Notes under the pieces: model-generated
What the model was told of the DNA's origin: nothing
What the model saw: only the letters and a program-made list of their open reading frames with translations
The model's database searches: none
Shown: one piece after another, positions 41,061 through 48,767 of the stretch
Layout of the letters: each line of letters opens with the position of its first letter
Numbering within the stretch: position 1 is the first letter of the stretch
Assembly (NCBI GenBank): GCA_965215445.1
Contig: CBDCDT010000002.1
Location: 1,736,001-1,800,000 of the forward strand
Source: CBDBLK01 sp965215445
GTDB lineage: Bacteria; Bdellovibrionota; Bacteriovoracia; Bacteriovoracales; Bacteriovoracaceae
DNA length: 64,000 nt
Reading direction: 5' to 3'
Position numbers and translations under genes: made by a program

Positions 41061-41286
41061 ACCTGGCCACGAAGAAAATCGCTATGATCAGGCAGGGAAG
41101 CGCCAGGGCGGGTAGAGGTGCCATATTCATATCTTCAAAAAGGCCTAAGACCTTACTGCAGATTCCACCTCGGGGAAGGCGACCGTGAGTCCTGCTGTCG
41201 AGAAATTCTCCGCAGTATTGGCAGTTAAGCGCCGCTTCGGAGGTTTCTTCCAGGCAATACCGGCAGGTTGTGTTTTGTGTTTCCAT
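41059..41286 (-). CDS. Small zinc-ribbon membrane protein
   Basis: This 75-residue product starts METQNTTCRYCLEETSEAALN, then CQYCGEFLDSR, giving two CxxC pairs of a zinc ribbon, followed by one C-terminal membrane helix (ALALPCLIIAIFFVA). An in-frame ATG two codons upstream (41292) is equally possible. Such short ribbon-plus-helix proteins are common and uncharacterised. The 100 bp between it and the next gene show no other feature. Confidence 0.6.
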   Translation of the reverse strand: METQNTTCRYCLEETSEAALNCQYCGEFLDSRTHGRLPRGGICSKVLGLFEDMNMAPLPALALPCLIIAIFFVAR

Positions 41287-41391
41287 GAACAACTTGTCGG
41301 TCGTTCACCAGAAAGGTTTAATATTTTTTAACCAAATAAATATTATTTAAAAAAATCGAGGGAAAGCAGACCTTTCCCCCGATCAAAAAGA

Positions 41392-41988
41392 TTAGTTATA
41401 CTTGACGCTACAGCCGTAGGGTTGGGTCTTGGCGACCTTGACCACCTGGCCTTTAAGCGATGCCTCCAAGGCCTCGGCAATGTAATTGCGCGATTCGGCA
41501 ATGTCGCTGCTGTTAGTGGAGGGGCGGTCGTCGATGGCCCCTTGGTAGACCAATTTTCCCTCTTTGGAGATCAGGTACATATGGGGCGTGGTCTGCGCTC
41601 CATAGGCCTTGCCGGTTGCGCCTGTCGGGTCGAGTAAAATGGCGTCTTGTTGGGACTTGTTTTGCTCTTGTAGGGCCTTGGCGCCGGCCTGATCGACGTG
41701 GCCTTGCTTGCCGGTCGCCGAAGAGATGACCGTCAGCCACACCGCACCTTGCTCGCGGAAGCGCTTTTGTAGCGCCTGCATGTGGCCGCCACTGTAGTGC
41801 TTTTTGACGAAGGGGCAGTCGTTGTTAAACCACTCCAAAACCACCGGTTTGCCTCGGTATTCGGAGAGCTTGTGGACTTTGCCGTCACTGCCGGTGAGGG
41901 AAAAGTCGGGAGCGTCTTTGCCGATTTCAGCGGCAAAGGCGGGGGATAGCATCAGCGCTGCTGCGGCCATCCAAGTCAAGAATCTCAT
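41392..41988 (-). CDS. Exported thioredoxin-like redoxin
   Basis: This 198-residue protein has a signal peptide (about 1-19) and an AhpC/TSA-redoxin fold: IGKDAPDFSLTGSDGKVHKL, GKPVVLEWFNNDCPFVKKHY, LDPTGATGKAYGAQTTPHMY with the cis-Pro, and a C-terminal PYGCSVKY. The usual second active-site Cys is replaced (NDCPFVK), so it has a single Cys there plus the C-terminal one. Probable periplasmic thiol peroxidase or redox protein. The final GCSVKY motif recurs in this subfamily. Confidence 0.85.
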   Translation of the reverse strand: MRFLTWMAAAALMLSPAFAAEIGKDAPDFSLTGSDGKVHKLSEYRGKPVVLEWFNNDCPFVKKHYSGGHMQALQKRFREQGAVWLTVISSATGKQGHVDQAGAKALQEQNKSQQDAILLDPTGATGKAYGAQTTPHMYLISKEGKLVYQGAIDDRPSTNSSDIAESRNYIAEALEASLKGQVVKVAKTQPYGCSVKYN

Positions 41989-42076
41989 CGTTTGCTCCTG
42001 TTAAGGGTTAAAGGGAAAAATCCCCTGATGCTGGTTTTAGGAAAAAAAGTGGCCTTTGTCAATAGCTTGGTGAGTC

Positions 42077-43390
42077 TCAAGAACTGGTCAGGCGCTCGAT
42101 ATTTTGCTGGAGTTCGGGATAGCGCTTAATGATGCTCAAAAATTGCTCTTTGGGCAGACAGTGCAGGTCGCAGTAGCTCACCGCCTGAACGTGAGCGGTG
42201 CGCGGGGCCTCCTGCAAGAGCGCCTTTTCACCAAAAAACTGCCCGTCGTGAAGCTGGACGATAGTGCGGCCATCGTCGGGCGAGATGACTTCGACTTCCC
42301 CGTTGTCGATCAAAAACATTTCATCCCCGATGTCTCCGGCGCGGATAATTTGGTCGCCGGGGCGAAAGTGTCTGTTTTCCAAGGCCCGCGCCACCGCTTT
42401 GAGGCAGGCGTGGGAACAGGTTTCAAAGAGAGGGAGATTCCTCACCAGTTTGATGTTCATATAAATTTGCAATTCGTCTTTGAGAACGTGGGGCAGGTCG
42501 GAGATGATCTTTTGGTCGTTCTCGCTCAGGCGCTGGGAGTAGAGGTTGTGATAGTAGTTAAACACCGAGGTTTGCAGGCGCTCGGGAATGTGGTAGTGGC
42601 GCATGAACGCCGAAAGCTCGCTCAACTTCTCCCGGGTCTGCTCCTTGTAGCGTGCCGATTCGGCAAAAATGCGGGTGATATTCCCGATCACCAAACCATA
42701 AAAGGCCACTCCTCCCATCATCACCATCATGGTGTAGAGGCGCGCCGGAATACTGGTGGGGGTGATGTCCCCGTAACCCACCGTCGTCAGCGTGGTAATC
42801 GTCCAATAAAAACATTCGATATAATAACTGGTCAAATCCCTGCTGGGTGGGGGATTGAGATGCCCCCAGAAACAGGCCAAAAAGTGAATCAGCAAAAACG
42901 ACCCGATGAAAATGAGGACGATTCTAATATGGCGGTTGATGGTGGGGAGATTGCCAAAAATGGTAATCAGGCGCACGACCCGCACCAGCCTAAAGACCCT
43001 CAAAAACTTGGGATAGCCGCCGGTAGTACCCAGCCCCAAAAAGGAAAACAGAATGTCAAAGGGAATACAGGCGATGGCACCGATGAGAAAACCAAACCAA
43101 GTGCCAAGCTTTTTTTTGCGCGAGGGCGGGTGTTGTCTGGGGCCGCGCTTTTTTTTACTCCCCTTGTACTCCCGAATCTGGTGAATCAGGTCGAGAGTAA
43201 AGATCATTGAAATACAAAGATCAGTCCAAAACTGCCAGTCCTGAAAACGGGTTTTAAAGGCCAGGGAAAAGGGCGCTTCGGCGGCGGTAAACAGGGCGGC
43301 GGCAAAGACGATGGTCGTCCAGGCAGCTTCCCTCCAGCGCATTTTGACTTGAAATCCAGTCTGGCGACTCAAGTACCCTATTCCCACCAT
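42077..43390 (-). CDS. Cyclic-nucleotide-gated, voltage-sensor-type K+ channel
   Basis: This 437-residue channel protein has six membrane segments with an S4-like helix (FLRVFRLVRVVRLITIFG), pore helix and K+ selectivity filter TTLTTVGYGDITP (about residues 214-226), then a helical linker and a C-terminal cyclic-nucleotide-binding domain with GEVEVISPDDGRT and the phosphate cassette FFGEKALLQEAPRTAHV. The architecture is like HCN/KAT channels. Gating by cAMP or cGMP is inferred from the intact cassette. ATG 43390 follows GGGAG. Confidence 0.9.
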   Translation of the reverse strand: MVGIGYLSRQTGFQVKMRWREAAWTTIVFAAALFTAAEAPFSLAFKTRFQDWQFWTDLCISMIFTLDLIHQIREYKGSKKKRGPRQHPPSRKKKLGTWFGFLIGAIACIPFDILFSFLGLGTTGGYPKFLRVFRLVRVVRLITIFGNLPTINRHIRIVLIFIGSFLLIHFLACFWGHLNPPPSRDLTSYYIECFYWTITTLTTVGYGDITPTSIPARLYTMMVMMGGVAFYGLVIGNITRIFAESARYKEQTREKLSELSAFMRHYHIPERLQTSVFNYYHNLYSQRLSENDQKIISDLPHVLKDELQIYMNIKLVRNLPLFETCSHACLKAVARALENRHFRPGDQIIRAGDIGDEMFLIDNGEVEVISPDDGRTIVQLHDGQFFGEKALLQEAPRTAHVQAVSYCDLHCLPKEQFLSIIKRYPELQQNIERLTSS

Positions 43391-43495
43391 TTTTTACTCC
43401 CGTTCCCCGCTTTCGGAATCGGCCCGGGAAACTTTGAGCAGCACTTTGAAAGAAGGTAATTTATGCCTGCAAGAAAGGTTGTGTTAAAATAGGGT

Positions 43496-43861
43496 ATGGG
43501 CAAAAATGGTTTTTCTTCCATTCAAAATTTGGATGCTCTGACTGGTGCGGGATTCAGCGACGAACAGGCGCGGGCCATACTCCTGACCCTGTCCCAGGAT
43601 TCCGCTTCGAGGGAAGACCTGGAACGTTCCACCACCGAACTCAAATACGAGATTAAGGAATTAGACAATAAAATCGAAATACTGCGTGCCGAACTCAAAC
43701 GCGATATTGCCGAACTCAAACGCGACATCAAGGAATTGGATGACAAAATGACCTTCAAAATGGCCGCCGCTTCAGCGGGCATTATCCTCACAATCTTGAG
43801 TTGTCTGGTAACTCTTGGCAAACTTGGACTTCTCGCCCCTGCCACCCCCCTCGCTCCGTAA
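43496..43861 (+). CDS. DUF1640-like coiled-coil membrane-anchored protein
   Basis: This 121-residue protein has an N-terminal segment (LDALTGAGFSDEQARAILLTL), a long coiled coil (residues about 40-88, repeats of ELKRDI and ELDNKIE), and one C-terminal helix (AASAGIILTILSCLVTLGKLG). This order resembles DUF1640/CCDC90-like proteins. Function in bacteria is unknown. The coiled coil probably oligomerises. It stands alone between the channel gene and a decayed gene. Confidence 0.65.
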   Translation: MGKNGFSSIQNLDALTGAGFSDEQARAILLTLSQDSASREDLERSTTELKYEIKELDNKIEILRAELKRDIAELKRDIKELDDKMTFKMAAASAGIILTILSCLVTLGKLGLLAPATPLAP

Positions 43862-43979
43862 CTATTGCCCGAAGAGGGCAATTTGTATTTGTTGTGCTAG
43901 GTTTTAAAAAAAATTTACTTGCCGTAAAGTGGAATAATGGGATTCTTTACAATATTGCCGTTCTTTTGGAGTTAGTAAA

Positions 43980-45542
43980 ATGCAGAAAAGGTTTTTTAAA
44001 AGTTTTTTTTGCTTTTTATTTCTTTTGTGCTGATTGCTCCGGCACAAGGGAGAACCCTTTAGACCAGCCGGCAATAAACCCTCTGGCCTCAAACGACTAA
44101 ATATTCACAAATACGAAGAGCGTTTTAAAATTACTCCTTTTCAAGTCATCAGGGACGAGAACGACATCGAAAATGAGAAAATGAAAGAAGAATACAACAA
44201 AAATCACCCCGTTTCCGGCAAAGTGGTAATATGCTTCAAGACAGTGGGGATTTTCCGCGAGACAAGGCCAAGGCCTCGGTATTTATGGAGACTTCGCTTA
44301 AGTGGGTTCAGAGACACCACGCCACCAACACACTGATGTCTAATCTCAAATGGAAAGATCAAGTATCTTGGCCGGACCAAAGGGGGAAGATGCTACTTTC
44401 TATTCCTTTTGCACCAAAACCTTTCACCAAATGGACTATAGGAAGGCGAAAATCCCCAATTGGAAAACAGTGGATCAAAAGTGTGTGCCCTCTTGCTGGG
44501 GCCGCCAAAGGCCAATACTGTTGACCATCTGACTGTGAAGGATATTCAGCAGACAGTGGTGATAACTGCAATGATGACGACCAATTGCTTGGCCTGCTCA
44601 CGATGTGGATAAATGCTGTCTCAAAAACGAAACGAAGTGTAACTCACATAGGAACCTACGTATTCCTTTAGATGCAGATGACGGCGCTTGCTGTCTTATT
44701 AATGAAGGTGCCAAGTCCGAAATTTCTGGGGGTGGATGCCGGAAGACCGTGTTCGCCCGAACAAAAGGAACCTCACTGGAAAGAAGTCGATGGACAGTGC
44801 CTCCCTTCCTGCGGGGCCGCCAAAGGGGCCTATTGCAAAACCAAACCTGCAAGGGCCTCAAACTGGCAAGTTGTAAAAAAGCAAGAAGGCAACAGTTTGG
44901 TCATCAGGCGGAGGCCCATGATCACAAGTCCAATGCTGCCTGATCGAAGAAAAAGAAAGAAAAAAGGAGGCCGGGACTTATGAGGTTTCAGATGGAACAA
45001 ACTATGCCTGGTATAGATGCCTGCAATACTTTGCGAAGGTGTCAGCTTTGTCCAATGGGAGAATTGCCGCAGAAATGGGGAGTTGACCACTCGCCAGGCC
45101 TCCGGAACTGCTCCTTCCGAAACCATGGAGTGTCCGTCAACGGGTTCGGTCAGTATGCCGCAATACCTTTACTCAAAGGCAAAACTGCCGCACCGGGGCC
45201 GATGGTTATGGGCTGAAAACCCGCCTCCCAGGGAAGTAAAAAGTGTCGCGCCCGTAGAAGCTTCCGAAGTGGGGGAGGAACTGCTGGAGGCGGAGAAACA
45301 GCGCCAGCGCATGTCCCGCCAATAAAAAAGAACCCCATTGGAAGGCCGTAAATGGCCAATGCCTTCCCTCTTGTGGTGCTTCCAAAGGTCAGTACTGTAA
45401 AACCCGTGATTGTCAAGGTTTTACTCTCGCCAGTGGTTCAACTTGTAGTAAACCTGAAAACTCTTATCGTGCCATATCTCTGGACTCCTACCAGGGTTTA
45501 TGCTGTCTCATCAGAAATACGCCGCCGGCGGAAACCCGCTAA
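43980..45542 (+). pseudogene. Decayed gene for a secreted Cys-rich repeat protein
   Basis: The region opens with ATG 43980 (ribosome site GGAG) and a signal peptide that is broken by a frameshift in a T-run. Pieces in different frames encode repeats with pattern W-K-x-V-x-x-x-C-x-P-S-C: NWKTVDQKCVPSC (about 44460), EPHWKEVDGQCLPSCGAAKG (about 44765), and EPHWKAVNGQCLPSCGASKG (about 45335), the last followed by YCKTRDCQGFTLASG and GLCCLIRNTPPAETR to the stop. Several frameshifts and stops interrupt the chain. It appears to be a former multi-repeat secreted protein. Confidence 0.7.
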
Positions 45543-45576
45543 TTTTTCCAGACAGATTTTTCGACTGTATTTATGT

Positions 45577-45601
45577 AAATCCGGAGTTCAACTCCGGATT
45601 T
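45577..45601. terminator. Hairpin after the Cys-rich pseudogene
   Basis: AAATCCGGAGTT (45577-45588) and AACTCCGGATTT (45590-45601) form a perfect 12-bp inverted repeat around one base. It is strong but lacks a long T-run, so termination is likely but unproven. Confidence 0.5.
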
Positions 45602-45696
45602 GCGTAGATTCAAAGGCCCTTGAAAAGCTGCGCCCAGTGTGAGATATTGCAAAACAAAGCATTTTTGCCAACAGTTGAAAACTCGGGAGGGAAGAC

Positions 45697-46572
45697 GTGA
45701 AAAGATGGATGCTGCTATTTGCCACCAATGTTTTAGTGATGATTGCGCTGAGCGCTATCGCCTACGCCGCCATGGCCTTTTTCGGCGTGCGCATGGGAAG
45801 CCATACCGGACTGTTCATCTTTTGTTTTATTTTTGGCATGGGGGGGAGTTTTATCTCCCTGATGATCAGCAAGTGGATGGCCAAAAAGATGATGGGCCTG
45901 ACCCCCGCCAACGACCAGGCCCTGGTGGCCAAAGTCCATCAATTGGCGCGTCGCTCCGGGCTGGATGAGATGCCCGAGGTCTATTTTTATCGCTCTCCCG
46001 AGGTCAATGCCTTTGCCACCGGGCCTTCGCGCAATAATTCTCTGGTAGCGGTTTCCTCGGGGCTTTTAGAGCGTCTCGATGAGGATCAGGTGGAGGCGGT
46101 TTTGGCCCACGAGGTGGGGCATATTGCCAACGGGGATATGGTGACCATGACTCTCGTGCAGGGAGTGGTTAACTCCTTGGCCATGTTTGTGGCCTATCTG
46201 GTGAGCATGATGATTATGAACGCCATGAGGAGCAACGATGACGACCGCCCCAGCGGCATCGGCGATTTTTTTCTCTACCACATCATTCACAGCATCGTTC
46301 ACGCGGCGGTGAGCTTTCTCTCTCTGCCTCTGATTATGTGGGTCAGCCGTTGGCGTGAATACCGCGCCGACGCTCACAGCGGCCGTTTGGTGGGCAAGCA
46401 CAAGATGATTTCGGCCCTGCAGGCGTTGCAGGCCACTTTGGGCCAAAGGCAGCGCCACGACCGCTCGGTGGAAGTGATGTCCATTTCGGCCCCGCCCTCC
46501 TCTTTTATGGAGTGGTTTAGTTCCCATCCTCCTTTGGAGAAGCGGATCGCCGCCCTCCAAGGCAGATTGTAA
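45697..46572 (+). CDS. htpX: Membrane protease HtpX
   Basis: Zinc metalloprotease of inner-membrane quality control. The 291-residue protein has two N-terminal helices (LLFATNVLVMIALSAIAYAA; GLFIFCFIFGMGGSFISLM), the catalytic HEVGH motif (VLAHEVGHIANGD, about residue 139), two further helices and the third ligand in SRWREYRADAHSG. GTG start 45697 follows GGGAGGGAAG. The stop TAA (46570-46572) lies inside the left terminal repeat of the 131-bp element. Confidence 0.94.
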   Translation: MKRWMLLFATNVLVMIALSAIAYAAMAFFGVRMGSHTGLFIFCFIFGMGGSFISLMISKWMAKKMMGLTPANDQALVAKVHQLARRSGLDEMPEVYFYRSPEVNAFATGPSRNNSLVAVSSGLLERLDEDQVEAVLAHEVGHIANGDMVTMTLVQGVVNSLAMFVAYLVSMMIMNAMRSNDDDRPSGIGDFFLYHIIHSIVHAAVSFLSLPLIMWVSRWREYRADAHSGRLVGKHKMISALQALQATLGQRQRHDRSVEVMSISAPPSSFMEWFSSHPPLEKRIAALQGRL

Positions 46573-46698
46573 CTGCTCACACTTCAGACCATCTTGAGGG
46601 TCAGCTGCGCTGTCACTCCTTGCGGTGTACTTTTAATGTACACCTCAGTCGCTCCAGTTTGCTTCCCCTCAATCTGGCCCAAATTGAGAGCACTTACC
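46568..46698. repeat. 131-bp element with terminal inverted repeats, copy B
   Basis: Ends TGTAACTGCTC (46568-46578) and GAGCACTTACC (46688-46698) are imperfect inverted repeats. The interior aligns throughout with 22547-22677 and the length is identical, with scattered substitutions. The htpX stop codon is formed by the left end. It is followed by CTGCTTTTATCGTAG as in copy A. Confidence 0.8.
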
Positions 46699-46749
46699 CT
46701 GCTTTTATCGTAGTTTTTTGTTGAGGTGTGAGTAGTTTTACGGGAAAGC

Positions 46750-47181
46750 TTAATAGTCTTTGAACTCGACGAGTTCCCGGATGGTGAAGTTGCCGACGGC
46801 AATGCCCTCAGCGTTTTTGCAATGGGAAACCCAAATGTCTACGCTGTCATGGTTGTGCCAAACGTGGACGTCCATTGTGCAGGAAAAGAGTTGGGGCCGC
46901 GTTTTCCCCGAAACCCGGGCCTCAAATTGTAGCGTGATATTGTTGAGACTGCGGCCTGGGAAGCTTTCGTCCAGTCTTCTGCGAGCTGGGGAGTAGTCGA
47001 GAGTTAGGACTTTGACGTTCTTGAAGTTTTTGAGTTCCCACCCAATTTCCCGGGCCAAATCGCGGTATTCAAGATACGGGGGAACAAATTTTTGTCCCAA
47101 GAAAAAAGATTCGGCCCCTTGGGGGGCCTGTAGAGAAAAAATCAGCATTAGAGTTAGCAAAAAGTGCTTTTTGCATATCAC
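46750..47181 (-). CDS. Exported protein, downstream member of a tandem pair
   Basis: The 143-residue product uses GTG 47181, overlapping the upstream gene stop (GTGA). A signal peptide (about 1-22, FLLTLMLIFSLQAPQGA) is followed by FFLGQKFVPPYLEYRDLAREI, ITLQFEARVSGKTR and VSHCKNAEGIAVGNFTI. The upstream gene has matching segments, so this is a tandem duplicate. Two Cys (LFSCTMDV, SHCKN) are conserved between the copies and may form a disulfide. Function unknown. Confidence 0.68.
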   Translation of the reverse strand: MICKKHFLLTLMLIFSLQAPQGAESFFLGQKFVPPYLEYRDLAREIGWELKNFKNVKVLTLDYSPARRRLDESFPGRSLNNITLQFEARVSGKTRPQLFSCTMDVHVWHNHDSVDIWVSHCKNAEGIAVGNFTIRELVEFKDY

Positions 47182-47630
47182 TTGAGAATGTGGCCTCTGC
47201 TTGTACGCTCGAATTGAAGCATTCCTTCGATGGCAAAGTCTTCGATGACGATTCCTTCGGGGTTTTCGCAGTTGGAAATCCATGGCCGGGCAGTCTGGTC
47301 GGGCCAAACTGTCACATCCAAATCGCACTTAAAGAGCAGTCGCGGTGGCAGAAATATCCCCGCCACTGCGGCCCTAAAGGTGAGATTCAGGCCGTAAATG
47401 CTGTCCCGGAAGTAGTGGGCACTGCGCCTCTTTTGCGAGGTGGGGTATTCGAGGGAGAAGACTTCCACATTTTCTATGCCTTCAAGTTTTTGCTCGATTT
47501 TTTCCGCCAGCATGCCATATTCGAGGCGCGGGGGAATAAAATTCGGCCCCAAGGGGAAAAACCTGGATTCCTGCGCCTGGGTGGGCCAAATCAGCGTTAA
47601 GACAAAGATTTTCAAAAGCGTTTTTTTCAT
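47178..47630 (-). CDS. Exported protein, upstream member of a tandem pair
   Basis: This 150-residue protein has a signal peptide starting at ATG 47630 (MKKTLLKIFVLTLIWPTQAQ). The body contains FFPLGPNFIPPRLEYGMLAEKI, LNLTFRAAVAGIF, LLFKCDLDVTVW and ISNCENPEGIVIEDFAI, paralogous to the downstream gene. The paired Cys are conserved. Its last codons overlap the next start, so expression is coupled. Function unknown. Confidence 0.68.
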   Translation of the reverse strand: MKKTLLKIFVLTLIWPTQAQESRFFPLGPNFIPPRLEYGMLAEKIEQKLEGIENVEVFSLEYPTSQKRRSAHYFRDSIYGLNLTFRAAVAGIFLPPRLLFKCDLDVTVWPDQTARPWISNCENPEGIVIEDFAIEGMLQFERTSRGHILK

Positions 47631-47752
47631 AGTAGTTGCGAATATGGCCGAAAACTGCTTTCGAGGCAAGCTTTTTTTGAGCACCTGGTAAATTTTCCAT
47701 TGATTCCCGAATTGGCCCATGATTATTGATATTTAGTGATAGTCTTGACGCA

Positions 47753-47838
47753 TGGTGGCGAGTGGTGGATTCGAACCACCGAAGGGAAAACCCGACAGAT
47801 TTACAGTCTGTTGCCTTTGGCCACTCGGCAAACTCGCC
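47753..47838 (-). tRNA. tRNA-Tyr (GUA)
   Basis: On the minus strand the 5' arm GGCGAGT pairs with ACTCGCC, CCA is encoded, the anticodon stem-loop ACAGACTGTAAATCTGT carries GTA, the T-loop is GGTTCGAATCC, and a long variable arm (GGGTTTTCCCTTC) marks a type II tRNA. Length is 86 with CCA. Confidence 0.95.
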
Positions 47839-47849
47839 TTATAGAGAGA

Positions 47850-47925
47850 TGGAGCTGGCAATAGGACTCGAACCTACGACCGCCGGTTTACAAAACCGAT
47901 GCTCTACCAACTGAGCTATGCCAGC
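47850..47925 (-). tRNA. tRNA-Thr (UGU)
   Basis: On the minus strand the acceptor GCTGGCA pairs with TGCCAGC and CCA is encoded. The D-arm is GCTCAGTTGGTAGAGC, the anticodon stem-loop CGGTTTTGTAAACCG carries TGT, and the T-loop is GGTTCGAGTCC. It is 11 bp upstream of tRNA-Tyr in transcription order, the Thr-Tyr arrangement seen in many bacteria. Confidence 0.95.
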
Positions 47926-48007
47926 TCAACGTAACTCACGAGGGAAATTTTTAGAGGAATGGGGGCATAAAGGCAAGGCAATGCGCGCGCTCGGGTTGCT
48001 TTGGGTG

Positions 48008-48767
48008 TCAGGCGCAAAAAATCTTTTGCATAAAAACCGCTGCCGCCACGGAGACGTTGAGGTCGCCCATGGGGCCTTGGGGAGCGAGGGCGCAAAAGTG
48101 TTCGAGTGGCCTTTTGACTGCGTAGGAAAGGCCTCTGTGCTCGTCTCCCAGCACCAGGCCCAAGGTGGCGGGCAGGGGAGGGGAGGCCAAATGCGGGGGC
48201 AAGATCAGCGCTTTCGCCCTCGGATAGGCCCACCAGCGCCACGCCCCTTTGGCTCAGGTTTTGGATCGTCTTGGGGAGCGAGGCCACGTTGATCAGATCG
48301 ACGTGTTCGGCCGCTCCCGAGGCGACTCGCAAAAATTGGGGACTGGCGCACACGCCGCCCTTGCGGGACAAAATCACCGCGTGGACGTTGTAAAAGGCGG
48401 CACTTCTGAGAATCGCCGCCACGTTGTGAACGTCGGTTACGCCGTCCAAAAGTAGCAGGCGGCAGGGATTTTCCTGAGTGGCCGCTTCCAGTGCCGAGTA
48501 GAGGTTGCCCAGGTTTTTGGCGGGCAGGGGAGAGGCCAGCAAAAAGGCCTGGGAGGGAACTCTTTGGGGGGTAAAATCCCGTTGTTGGCACAAGGCGCGT
48601 GCCTCTTCTTGCAGGGAGTGGGGAGAGCACTCTATCCATTCGAGGGAGGCCTTTTCAAATTCTTTAAACTGCGACCGCGCCTTTTGAGCGCAGTAGAGCT
48701 TGCAGGGCGCGCGCAGGGGATTTTTCAGCGCCTCTTTGATGGAGTGTATGCCAAAGATAATATCCAT
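48008..48767 (-). pseudogene. rlmB: TrmH/RlmB-type 23S rRNA 2'-O-methyltransferase, frameshifted
   Basis: The frame starts at ATG 48767, overlapping the proS stop (TGATG), and encodes IIFGIHSIKEALKNP, then RLLLLDGVTDVHNVAAILRSA and VALVGLSEGESADLAP. At a run of five C (minus strand, 48199-48195) the frame shifts. The conserved C-terminus LGLVLGDEHRGLSYAVKRPL and GDLNVSVAAAVFM continues in the next frame to a stop at 48008. With one C fewer the protein would be intact, about 250 residues. Either a real frameshift or a base-call error in the homopolymer. Confidence 0.85.

Noticed and set aside
42104..43210. 368-codon frame opposite the K+ channel gene
   Set aside because: The minus strand encodes a complete channel with filter and cyclic-nucleotide domain; the antisense frame has no recognisable features.
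46584..46802. Minus-strand frame across the 131-bp repeat after htpX
   Set aside because: Mostly repeat sequence; no ribosome site and no similarity to the frame through the other copy beyond the repeat itself.
47726..47914. Small protein-like frame across the tRNA genes
   Set aside because: It is the well-known spurious translation of the strand opposite tRNA genes (DSNHRR and GLEPTT-like peptides).
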